This document shows, in pieces, positions 1-5,826 of a DNA stretch of 6,199 bases (positions are counted from its first letter, which is position 1; each line of letters begins with the position of its first letter). Made by a program: the position numbers and the translations under genes. The stretch covers positions 1-6,199 of the forward strand of contig JACCUV010000385.1 in assembly GCA_013698495.1 (NCBI GenBank), written 5' to 3'. Below the pieces are notes generated by a model. It saw only the letters and a list, made by a program, of their open reading frames with translations, did no database searches and had not been told where the DNA came from. The stretch is from Chloroflexia bacterium (GTDB lineage: Bacteria > Chloroflexota > Chloroflexia > Thermomicrobiales > UBA6265).

Positions 1-272
1 TTACAGGGTAGTGACATTCTCGCGAGTGACGGAGGCTGGCCGTGTGGGTTCGCCCAATCCTCACCACAGCATTCCTTTATTCAACAGTAGGAAGCCGTGT
101 CAAGTTCTGTCAAGGCGCGTTCTGGTATTCGTTGGTTCTCTTCAACAAATCGGCCCGCACTCTTTACCAAACGTTCCAGGTGGAAGTGACCGTCGCTTTT
201 GGCGGTAAACCGATGCGGGCGGGTACCAGTTCCGGCCCCGTCGAATTCGTTTCAACCATCATCCAGGTTGGC
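1..272. other. left-edge non-coding or unresolved stretch
   Basis: This stretch lies downstream of dprA and I can support no gene in it. The plus-strand frame that is open from 42 runs on as the antisense of dprA and has no recognisable protein character. On the minus strand, a GTG codon near 68 preceded by an AAAGGA-like site opens a frame that is still open at the window edge. Its roughly 20 visible residues match nothing I recognise. A 6-bp hairpin at 187-204 has no following T-run on either strand, so it is not a convincing terminator. No topA start, the common partner of dprA, is visible. Confidence 0.5.
84..113 (-). promoter_or_regulatory. candidate sigma-70-type promoter reading off the left edge
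   Basis: On the minus strand there are two TTGACA hexamers 4 bp apart, at 113-108 and 103-98. The first can pair with TACTGT at 89-84 over an 18-bp spacer (-35 match 6/6, -10 match 3/6, keeping T, A and final T). It would read towards position 1, away from dprA and possibly into a gene outside the window. The -10 is weak and the call rests mainly on the two perfect -35 hexamers. Confidence 0.25.
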
Positions 273-1388
273 TCAGCGCCGAGTGTAGTATTGCGCCCCG
301 CCATTTCGCACAAGTTGTTGAAGTTCCAACATCAACAAAATCGCCGAGACCTGGGGCATCGGTATGCCGCTCGTCTCAACGACATCGTCGATGTGCCGGG
401 GTTCGCTGGTCAGCACATTGAGTACGCGCCGCTCGTGCTCATCGAGCAACAGTGGTTGCTGCGCCTCGATCGGTTCGGCCGAGGCATGGATGCGCAAATC
501 CTCAATCACGTCGGCGGCGGAACGAACCAGCCTGGCGCCGTCTCGCAAAATCCGGTTGCACCCCGCACTGGCGCTCGACGTCGCCATGCCGGGCACGGCA
601 AACACATCGCGACCCTGATCGGCCGCGAAATCGACCGTTATCAGGGCCCCGCTCTTTTCCGGAGCCTCGACAACCACGACTCCGAGTGAGAGTCCGGAAA
701 TGATCCTGTTGCGGGCCGGGAAGTTCCAGCGATCGGGTTTGGCATCGGGAAGATTATCCGACACCAAAGCCCCTTGTTCCCAGATTCGTCGCGCCAGACT
801 GACGTGCTCTCGCGGATAGATGTCGTAGATGCCACTCCCGAGCACGGCGATCGTGCGGCCACCGGCATCCAGCGCGGCCTTGTGCGCAAACCCGTCGATG
901 CCAGTGGCCATGCCCGACACGACGGTGACGCCCGCCTTCGCCAAACCGGCGCCCAGTTCGGTCGCCAGCTCGCGGCCATATGCGGTGGATTTGCGCGTGC
1001 CAACGACCGCCACCGCCATGGAATCGGTTTCCAGCAACTGGCCCTTGTAGAAAAGAACTGGTGGTGGAGCGGCAATCTCACGCAGAAGCCGAGGGTAACC
1101 ACTTTCCGCCAACGTCACAACCGAAACTGCATCGCGTTCCAGCTTCTCCATGACAGAAGGAACATCGATCGAAGATCGCGTTCGCAAAACGCCGCCAAGC
1201 GCTCGGGCGCGGCCTCCCAGTACACGACGAAGCTTCACTTCATCGGCCGTCCATGCCGATTCGAGCGACCCGAAGTGTTCGAGCAACGACAGCATCGTGA
1301 ACGACGACGCGATGTCCGCCAACAGGAACGCCACCCAGAACGGGCGATCCTCCGCGCTGGTGTTGACTTCGGAGATCGTAGTCGCCAT
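273..1388 (-). CDS. dprA: DNA-processing protein DprA (Smf family)
   Basis: DprA is a cytoplasmic protein that binds incoming single-stranded DNA and loads RecA during natural transformation; it is also widespread in bacteria with no known competence. The 371-residue product has the family order: an N-terminal helical (HhH/SAM-like) part at about 20-60, a Rossmann-fold core at about 85-295, and a C-terminal winged-helix domain at about 312-371. Core motifs are GTRKS at 130-134, SGMATGIDGFAH at 158-169, FPARNRIIS at 223-231, VEAPEKSGALIT at 240-251 and PG at 266-267. The start MATTISEV is chosen because it gives the usual family length. An upstream in-frame ATG at 1472 would add 28 residues of low similarity to other DprA, and its GGAG lies directly against the ATG, too close for a good ribosome site. 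The glycine-rich HhH hairpin is replaced by ASSF. The gene is divergent from the aldolase gene. Confidence 0.95.
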   Translation of the reverse strand: MATTISEVNTSAEDRPFWVAFLLADIASSFTMLSLLEHFGSLESAWTADEVKLRRVLGGRARALGGVLRTRSSIDVPSVMEKLERDAVSVVTLAESGYPRLLREIAAPPPVLFYKGQLLETDSMAVAVVGTRKSTAYGRELATELGAGLAKAGVTVVSGMATGIDGFAHKAALDAGGRTIAVLGSGIYDIYPREHVSLARRIWEQGALVSDNLPDAKPDRWNFPARNRIISGLSLGVVVVEAPEKSGALITVDFAADQGRDVFAVPGMATSSASAGCNRILRDGARLVRSAADVIEDLRIHASAEPIEAQQPLLLDEHERRVLNVLTSEPRHIDDVVETSGIPMPQVSAILLMLELQQLVRNGGAQYYTRR

Positions 1389-1534
1389 ATCCCTGACGTG
1401 CCCCTCAATTGCGCAGTTCGCGGTATTCATCAACAATGACGGAGGCTTCATCGAGGGGCCCCCATGAGACATCTCCAGGCGGCGGACTCTATTCGCCGTG
1501 GCTCGTTGTATCCTATCAATTGAGGGAGTCGTAA
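1389..1534. promoter_or_regulatory. divergent control region between dprA and aldolase
   Basis: The region between the two start codons is 146 bp. At 1509-1515 the sequence TATCCTA can be read as a -10 on both strands (TATCCT on plus, TAGGAT on minus), although neither has a good -35 at 16-18 bp. A 10-bp motif, CAATTGAGGG, lies at 1517-1526 on plus and at 1411-1402 on minus, so each gene carries it upstream of its start in the same relative orientation. In both cases the GAGGG part may also act in ribosome binding. The promoter assignment is inference. Confidence 0.4.
1522..1528 (+). promoter_or_regulatory. ribosome binding site of the aldolase gene
   Basis: The sequence GAGGGAG lies 6 nt before the ATG at 1535. 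It is a good Shine-Dalgarno match at normal spacing and fixes this start. Confidence 0.8.
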
Positions 1535-2299
1535 ATGAATATGAAGAACGCTGTCAAGGAGAAGCTGGCGGCCGGGGACATTGTCTACGGATGTTTCATG
1601 CCCACGACCTCGGCCCTCGACGTCGAGATTCTCGCCGTCGCCGGTTTCGACTTCGTGCTCCTCGACGCCGAACACGGCCCACTAGCGCCGGAATCGGCGT
1701 ATCCGATGATCCTCGCGGCGGAAGCGCGCGGAGTCGAGCCATTCGCCCGTGTTGGCCAGAACGACAAACAGGTGATCCTGAAGTTTCTCGACATCGGAAT
1801 CTCCGGCGTGATGATTCCCCAGGTCAACAATGCCGCGCAAGCAGCCCAGGCGATCGAGGCCACCAGGTATTGGCCTGAGGGCGCGCGCGGCCTGGCCGGC
1901 GGCCGGACGTTCGACTGGGGTCTCGAACGCCCGGCGACCGAGATCGTGCCGGCGCTCAACGATCGCGTGCTGACGATGATCCAGTTCGAGCACATTGACG
2001 CCCTCGCCAACCTGGACACCATTCTGGACGTGCCAGGACTCGACGTGCTCTTCGTTGGTCCCAACGATTTGGCCCAGTCGATGGGTTTCCCGGGGCAACC
2101 CGGGCATCCGGAGGCCTTGGCCGTCGCCGATCGGGTCGTCGACCGCGCCCGTGCCAAAGGCATCAAACTCGGCACCGTCGCGTTCAGCGTAGAGGCGGCG
2201 AAATCCGCCGTTGATCGCGGATTCTCGATGATCGTGCCCAATTCACCGGGGATGCTCGCGGTTGCCGCCCGCGCGTTTATCGACGCGGCGCCAAGGTAA
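1535..2299 (+). CDS. HpcH/HpaI-type aldolase (2-oxo-acid aldolase)
   Basis: This is a class II, divalent-metal-dependent aldolase of the HpcH/HpaI (citrate lyase beta-like) family. Members reversibly cleave 2-oxo-3-deoxy acids such as 4-hydroxy-2-oxoheptanedioate or 2-keto-3-deoxy-L-rhamnonate to pyruvate and an aldehyde. The 254-residue length is normal. Visible motifs are LLDAEHGP at 42-49 with the probable catalytic His47, Arg72 in the position of the substrate-binding arginine, GVMIPQV at 91-97, RYWPEGARG at 111-119, the metal ligand Glu152 in IQFEH, and GPNDLAQSMG at 175-184 with the second metal ligand Asp178. No signal peptide is present, so it should be cytoplasmic. It stands alone, divergent from dprA and separated from oppD by 432 bp. 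The substrate cannot be told from the sequence. No sugar-acid or aromatic catabolism gene lies beside it. Confidence 0.9.
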   Translation: MNMKNAVKEKLAAGDIVYGCFMPTTSALDVEILAVAGFDFVLLDAEHGPLAPESAYPMILAAEARGVEPFARVGQNDKQVILKFLDIGISGVMIPQVNNAAQAAQAIEATRYWPEGARGLAGGRTFDWGLERPATEIVPALNDRVLTMIQFEHIDALANLDTILDVPGLDVLFVGPNDLAQSMGFPGQPGHPEALAVADRVVDRARAKGIKLGTVAFSVEAAKSAVDRGFSMIVPNSPGMLAVAARAFIDAAPR

Positions 2300-2330
2300 C
2301 GTTGTCGATCGGTCCGCCCTGGCCTCGAGC

Positions 2331-2361
2331 TTGACTCGCCCTTCCGAAGTAGCCCTATACA
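2331..2361 (+). promoter_or_regulatory. weak candidate promoter after the aldolase gene
   Basis: TTGACT at 2331-2336 (5/6 to the -35 consensus) is followed after 19 bp by TATACA at 2356-2361 (4/6 to the -10). The spacer is longer than the preferred 17 bp, and a start here would give oppD a leader of more than 360 nt. Confidence 0.2.
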
Positions 2362-2487
2362 CATGTGCTCTCGGTATTTGTCTGAAAAGTTGTGCCGAGA
2401 CGACGTTTTCGTTCACAATGGCTGAGAATGGCGTGGCCGAACGGCAAATCAGGAAGCGCACTCCTCATTCAGGAAACCGCGAATGCG

Positions 2488-2516
2488 TTGCCGACGATGT
2501 GGCGTTGTGCTATCGT
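2488..2516 (+). promoter_or_regulatory. candidate sigma-70-type promoter for oppDF
   Basis: TTGCCG at 2488-2493 (4/6) and TATCGT at 2511-2516 (4/6) are separated by exactly 17 bp. Transcription would start near 2523 and give oppD a leader of about 210 nt that contains the palindrome at 2635-2654. The match is moderate and nothing else confirms it. Confidence 0.35.
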
Positions 2517-2634
2517 GCACACTCAGAAGCCATTTGGAATCGACGTTCCGGATGCGTGGCCAGTGGTCACGTTGCCGGGGGGACGACTCGAGCATCCATG
2601 CGGTACGGAGCCGATTGAATCACCCTCCGAAACC

Positions 2635-2654
2635 AACGTCATTCAAATGACGTT
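2635..2654. repeat. perfect 20-bp palindrome, operator-like
   Basis: Two perfect 9-bp arms, AACGTCATT (2635-2643) and AATGACGTT (2646-2654), flank the 2-nt centre CA. As RNA it would fold at best into an 8-bp stem with a TCAA tetraloop and no following U-run, so it does not look like a terminator. A compact even dyad of this kind is typical of a site for a dimeric helix-turn-helix repressor. It lies 77 bp before the oppD start. The cognate regulator is not in the window. Confidence 0.6.
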
Positions 2655-2671
2655 CGCGCACGGCATATGGT
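2642..2671 (+). promoter_or_regulatory. candidate oppD-proximal promoter overlapping the palindrome
   Basis: TTCAAA at 2642-2647 (4/6 to the -35) lies across the centre of the palindrome and is followed after 18 bp by TATGGT at 2666-2671 (4/6 to the -10). If used, transcription would start near 2678 with a leader of about 54 nt, and a protein bound to the palindrome would block the -35. Both elements are moderate matches, so this is an alternative to the promoter at 2488-2516. Confidence 0.3.
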
Positions 2672-2720
2672 CTGCCAAATCCGGCAGTCGCCCGCATTCC
2701 CAAGGTCGGGAAGGGGCACA

Positions 2721-2726
2721 GAGGAG
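2721..2726 (+). promoter_or_regulatory. ribosome binding site of oppD
   Basis: GAGGAG lies 5 nt before the ATG at 2732 and is a strong Shine-Dalgarno match, which supports this start. Confidence 0.8.
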
Positions 2727-2731
2727 CGAGG

Positions 2732-3886
2732 ATGGCGGCACAAGCGCAGACAACCACGTCCCCACTTGAGGCAACACCATCCGGTGGTCAACCATTGTTG
2801 GAAGTGAAAAACCTGCAGACGCAGTTCTTCACCCAGGACGGTGTTGTGAAAGCCGTGGATGACGTGTCGTTCTACGTCATGCCCGGAGAAACGCTCGGCG
2901 TCGTGGGCGAGTCCGGTTCCGGCAAGAGCATGACCGGGCTTTCGATCATGCGGCTGATTCCGAATCCACCAGGCAAGATCGTCAACGGCGAAGTGACGTT
3001 CAATGGCCGCGACATTATCAAGATGTCCGAGGAGCAGGTTCGCTCGATTCGCGGCAACGATATCGCGATGATTTTCCAGGACCCGATGACGTCGCTCAAT
3101 CCGGTGCTGACGATCAATCGCCAGATCAGCGAATCGCTTCAACTGCACATGGGAATGAACAAATCCCAGGCGAAAACTCGCTCCATCGAACTGCTGAGCA
3201 TGGTCGGCATCCCCAATCCCGAGAGCCGGGTCGACCAGTATCCGCACCAATTCTCTGGCGGCATGCGCCAACGCGTGATGATCGCGATGGCGCTTTCGTG
3301 CAACCCGAAATTGCTGATTGCGGACGAGCCGACGACCGCGCTGGATGTAACGATCCAGGCCCAGATTCTGGACCTGATGCGCAACCTCCAGAGCGAAACC
3401 GGGGCCGGCGTGATCCTGATCACCCACTCCATGGGCGTTGTCGCCGGCATGGCGGACCGAGTGCAGGTCATGTATGCCGGGCACATAGTCGAGACAGCGA
3501 AGACCGAAGAGATCTTCGCCAATCCTCGACATCCCTACACAGTCGGCCTGATGAAGTCGATTCCCCGGCTCGATGCTCGGGACAAGGAAAAGCTGCAACC
3601 GATCCGCGGTCTTCCGCCCGATCTCATTGAACTACCCGATATGTGCCCGTTCGTGCCGCGCTGCAATTATGCGCGGGAGAAGTGCGAACAAAAGAATCCG
3701 CCCCTTCTCGAAGTCAAACCGGGTCACTATTCGGCCTGCTGGTTCTGGGAAGAAGTGCATCGCGAAGACGACCAGGACAAGGTCGCCCTCGAACACGGTC
3801 ATCCCGTTCCGTCCGATCCGACCAGTGACCTCAATCCGGAGATACAGGATTTGGGTATCTCTCCCAGTCAGTCGCGCCCGGATTAA
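2732..3886 (+). CDS. oppD: peptide ABC transporter ATP-binding protein (OppD/DppD type)
   Basis: This is one of the two cytoplasmic ATPases that power an oligopeptide, dipeptide or nickel-type ABC importer; the exact substrate is not readable. In the 384 residues I see Walker A GESGSGKS at 59-66, the Q-loop Gln116 in FQDP, the signature FSGGM at 174-178, Walker B LLIADEP at 194-200 and the switch His232. The C-terminal oligo_HPY region has Cys305, Cys311, Cys318 and Cys336, which match the [4Fe-4S]-binding cysteines known in DppD-type subunits. The residue after the switch histidine is Ser in THSMGVV, where family members usually have Asp. A charged tail of about 45 residues after 340 goes beyond the usual end. 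The first 20 residues are Ala/Thr/Gln-rich and look disordered. oppF follows 17 bp downstream and is surely co-transcribed. No permease or binding-protein gene is present. Confidence 0.93.
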   Translation: MAAQAQTTTSPLEATPSGGQPLLEVKNLQTQFFTQDGVVKAVDDVSFYVMPGETLGVVGESGSGKSMTGLSIMRLIPNPPGKIVNGEVTFNGRDIIKMSEEQVRSIRGNDIAMIFQDPMTSLNPVLTINRQISESLQLHMGMNKSQAKTRSIELLSMVGIPNPESRVDQYPHQFSGGMRQRVMIAMALSCNPKLLIADEPTTALDVTIQAQILDLMRNLQSETGAGVILITHSMGVVAGMADRVQVMYAGHIVETAKTEEIFANPRHPYTVGLMKSIPRLDARDKEKLQPIRGLPPDLIELPDMCPFVPRCNYAREKCEQKNPPLLEVKPGHYSACWFWEEVHREDDQDKVALEHGHPVPSDPTSDLNPEIQDLGISPSQSRPD

Positions 3887-3890
3887 CCTT

Positions 3891-3895
3891 GGAGG
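3891..3895 (+). promoter_or_regulatory. ribosome binding site deciding the oppF start
   Basis: GGAGG in the short oppD-oppF gap lies 8 nt before the ATG at 3904. A TTG at 3889 in the same frame overlaps this site and has no Shine-Dalgarno of its own, so the ATG is the real start. Confidence 0.85.
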
Positions 3896-3903
3896 AAAGA
3901 CGC

Positions 3904-4980
3904 ATGTCCGCCGCTGTCGCCCAGCAAAGCAATGCAACGGCTGCCGCCCAAGGTGACGGTCAGCCACTGCTCGATGTTCGCGATCTCAAAATGCATTTCC
4001 CGCTGACGCAAGGCATCATCTTCCAGCGGAAAGTCGGCGCCGTGCAAGCGGTCGATGGCGTCTCGTTCTCCGTGAAGCGGGGAGAAACGCTCGGTCTTGT
4101 GGGTGAGTCCGGTTGCGGCAAGTCCACTACCGGCCGCGCCATCCTCCAACTCTACAAGCCAACCGCCGGGAACGTGGTGTTCAACGGCAGCGACCTGACC
4201 ACACTCGATAGCTCGCAGATGCGCAAGATGCGGCGTCACCTGCAGATGATTTTCCAGGATCCATACGCCTCCCTGAATCCGCGGATGACGGTCGGCAACA
4301 TCGTCTCCGAACCGATGCAGATTCACAAACTCGTCGCCAAGAACGAGCGCACCCAACGCGTGCAGGAGTTGCTGCAAACGGTTGGGCTCAACCCGTATTT
4401 CGCCAATCGCTATCCGCATGAGTTTTCGGGTGGTCAGCGTCAGCGCATCGGCATCGCGCGGGCGCTGGCCGCGAACCCCGACTTCATCGTCTGCGACGAA
4501 CCGGTCTCGGCGCTCGATGTCTCGATTCAGGCGCAGATCGTCAACCTCCTCGAGGATCTGCAGGACCAGTTTGGACTCACCTACCTCTTCATCGCCCACG
4601 ATCTCTCAGTCGTCCGCCACATCTCCAACCGCGTCGCCGTAATGTACCTTGGCAAGATCGTGGAATTGGCCGATCGCAACGATCTTTATGACAATCCGCT
4701 CCATCCCTACACCAAGGCGTTGCTTTCGGCGGTGCCGATTCCCGATCCGGTGATCGAGAAGCAGCGCGAGCGGATCATCCTCACGGGCGATGTCCCAAGT
4801 CCAATCAATCCACCGTCGGGCTGCCGGTTCCACACTCGCTGCCCGTATGTGATGGACGTCTGCAAGCGCATCGATCCAATCTTCTCAGACCAGGGAAGTG
4901 GCCATCATGTGGCCTGCCACCTCTATCCTGGCTCGGGCGCCGATACCGCGGAACAGACCGAAGCGCGCGCCGCTGATTAG
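3904..4980 (+). CDS. oppF: peptide ABC transporter ATP-binding protein (OppF/DppF type)
   Basis: This is the partner ATPase of OppD and would form the OppD-OppF heterodimer at the inner face of a peptide-type importer. In the 358 residues I see Walker A GESGCGKST at 67-75, Gln118 in FQDP, the signature FSGGQ at 174-178, Walker B FIVCDEP at 194-200 and the switch His232 in AHDLSVV. In the oligo_HPY region Cys307, Cys313, Cys320 and Cys338 have the same spacing (5, 6 and 17 residues between) as the four cysteines of the upstream OppD, so both subunits may carry an iron-sulfur cluster. The F-type identity rests on the AHDLSVV and YKPTAG segments, the insert before the Walker A strand (LTQGIIFQRKVG) and the second position in the pair. 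It ends 19 bp before a strong terminator, so it is the last gene of the unit. Confidence 0.93.
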   Translation: MSAAVAQQSNATAAAQGDGQPLLDVRDLKMHFPLTQGIIFQRKVGAVQAVDGVSFSVKRGETLGLVGESGCGKSTTGRAILQLYKPTAGNVVFNGSDLTTLDSSQMRKMRRHLQMIFQDPYASLNPRMTVGNIVSEPMQIHKLVAKNERTQRVQELLQTVGLNPYFANRYPHEFSGGQRQRIGIARALAANPDFIVCDEPVSALDVSIQAQIVNLLEDLQDQFGLTYLFIAHDLSVVRHISNRVAVMYLGKIVELADRNDLYDNPLHPYTKALLSAVPIPDPVIEKQRERIILTGDVPSPINPPSGCRFHTRCPYVMDVCKRIDPIFSDQGSGHHVACHLYPGSGADTAEQTEARAAD

Positions 4981-4999
4981 CCTTGCCGCCTGAAACCTT

Positions 5000-5048
5000 T
5001 GAACCGGCGGTGACGCGCAAATCGCGCGCCTTCGCCGGTTCACTTTTT
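5000..5048 (+). terminator. strong intrinsic terminator of the oppDF unit
   Basis: A perfect 10-bp outer stem is formed by TGAACCGGCG (5000-5009) and CGCCGGTTCA (5033-5042). Inside, after an internal loop, CGCGC (5014-5018) pairs with GCGCG (5024-5028) around a 5-nt AAATC loop. A T-run follows at 5044-5048. This is a typical rho-independent terminator. It lies only 16 bp before the TTG start of the next gene, with that gene's ribosome site starting 4 nt after the T-run. Confidence 0.88.
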
Positions 5049-5052
5049 GACC

Positions 5053-5056
5053 GAGG
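5053..5056 (+). promoter_or_regulatory. ribosome binding site deciding the TTG start of the M50 gene
   Basis: GAGG lies 8 nt before the TTG at 5065. The other in-frame TTG at 5047 is inside the terminator T-run and has no Shine-Dalgarno, so 5065 is preferred. Confidence 0.6.
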
Positions 5057-5064
5057 ACCAAACA

Positions 5065-5739
5065 TTGAACCTCAGCCCCAACCTCCGCGAACCCGATCAG
5101 ATCATCGCCTTCCTCATCTCGTTCGTCGTCGCCATCACGATCCACGAAGTGATGCATGCCTGGACCGCGTACAAACTCGGCGACAGCACCGCGCGCGATC
5201 TTGGCAGGATCACCCTGAACCCAATGATGCACTTCGATCCAATCGGGTTCTTCGGGATGGTGATGATCTCGATCGGGTTTCCGTTCATCGGTTGGGGTAA
5301 ACCGGTTCCCGTGAGTCCGTCTCGATTCACCCATTCGTTCGCACGGCATCGCAATCGCGGCATGGCCCTCGTGGCCTTCGCCGGTCCGCTTTCGAATGTC
5401 GCCCAGGCCCTGATCGCGGCAATCCCGATACAGCTCGCGATTCGTGGGCACATCGAACTCAGCGGCCAGACCGCGATGATGGTCGAGACGTTCATGCTGG
5501 TGAATGTGCTTTTGGCATCGTTCAACATGATTCCTGTTCCGCCCCTCGATGGCCACAAAATCCTGATGGGCATCCTGCCAGATTTCTGGCGGCCAGTGTT
5601 GGCGCCGCTCGAGCAATACGGGTTCATGATCCTGCTCCTGCTGTTCTTCGTCGGCGGACAACTTGGTGGGTCGCTGGTCAATGGCATCATGGTCCCGGTG
5701 CGCCAACTTATCTTCGACGCGGTGTACTTCGGAATCTGA
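5065..5739 (+). CDS. site-2 protease family membrane metalloprotease (M50)
   Basis: This is an integral-membrane zinc metalloprotease of the short site-2 protease type found in many bacteria and archaea. The family cleaves substrates within the membrane; the substrate here is unknown. The product of 224 residues has HEVMH at 27-31 (zinc ligands His27 and His31, catalytic Glu28) within a first hydrophobic segment at about 12-33. Further hydrophobic segments lie at about 60-78, 100-126, 137-158 and 183-205. The second active-site motif, NMIPVPPLDG at 154-163, supplies the third zinc ligand Asp162. GKPVPVSP at 78-85 and AGPLSN at 106-111 are also typical. No PDZ domain is present. No ATG exists before the HExxH motif, so the start must be TTG: 5065 with GAGG, or 5047. 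The gene follows the oppDF terminator with no clear promoter of its own. Confidence 0.92.
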   Translation: MNLSPNLREPDQIIAFLISFVVAITIHEVMHAWTAYKLGDSTARDLGRITLNPMMHFDPIGFFGMVMISIGFPFIGWGKPVPVSPSRFTHSFARHRNRGMALVAFAGPLSNVAQALIAAIPIQLAIRGHIELSGQTAMMVETFMLVNVLLASFNMIPVPPLDGHKILMGILPDFWRPVLAPLEQYGFMILLLLFFVGGQLGGSLVNGIMVPVRQLIFDAVYFGI

Positions 5740-5826
5740 ATTTTCAGTGCAAGAGGCTGCCTGCATTCGGGTGCGATTCACATCTTGGTATGGGGCCAGG
5801 GACATGGGCGTCGACTGCCACTCCAT

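Larger units (their letters stand above)
2300..2731. other. long intergenic region upstream of oppD
   Basis: No gene is supported in these 432 bp. Open frames here on both strands lack recognisable protein character. It holds three promoter-like pairs of varying quality, a perfect 20-bp palindrome and a small CTGCC/GGCAG hairpin at 2672-2687. A 6-bp inverted repeat (TCTCGG at 2369-2374, CCGAGA at 2395-2400) with a 20-nt loop follows the aldolase gene, but it has no proper T-run, so I do not call it a terminator. The length suggests a regulated leader for the transporter genes. Confidence 0.6.

Noticed and set aside
187..204. Hairpin ACCGTC/GGCGGT downstream of dprA
   Set aside because: Only 6 bp including one G-T pair and no T-run on the dprA sense strand, so it is not a convincing terminator.
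42..689. Plus-strand open frame of 215 codons
   Set aside because: Most of it is antisense to dprA, whose Rossmann motifs are clear. The part before 273 shows no recognisable family.
1363..1391. TTGACT with CATATC as a plus-strand promoter for the aldolase gene
   Set aside because: The -10 matches only 3/6, it lies inside the dprA coding start and it would give a leader of about 140 nt.
2392..2769. Plus-strand open frame across the gap into oppD
   Set aside because: No family resemblance. It overlaps the oppD start in another frame and has no good ribosome site.
2639..3598. Minus-strand open frame of 319 codons opposite oppD
   Set aside because: It is rich in His, Arg and Asp in the way antisense frames of high-GC genes are, and it overlaps all ATPase motifs of oppD.
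3889..3903. TTG-initiated 5-residue extension of OppF
   Set aside because: The TTG overlaps the GGAGG that serves the ATG at 3904 and has no ribosome site of its own.
2887..4130. Similar stretches around Walker A in oppD (near 2885-2930) and oppF (near 4081-4123)
   Set aside because: The similarity follows from the shared Walker A region of two paralogous ATPases and is not a separate repeat element.
4885..5826. Minus-strand open frame of 313 codons opposite the end of oppF and the M50 gene
   Set aside because: It crosses a strong plus-strand terminator and opposes two well-supported genes. Its composition (many His, Arg, Asp and Glu) is typical of an antisense shadow.
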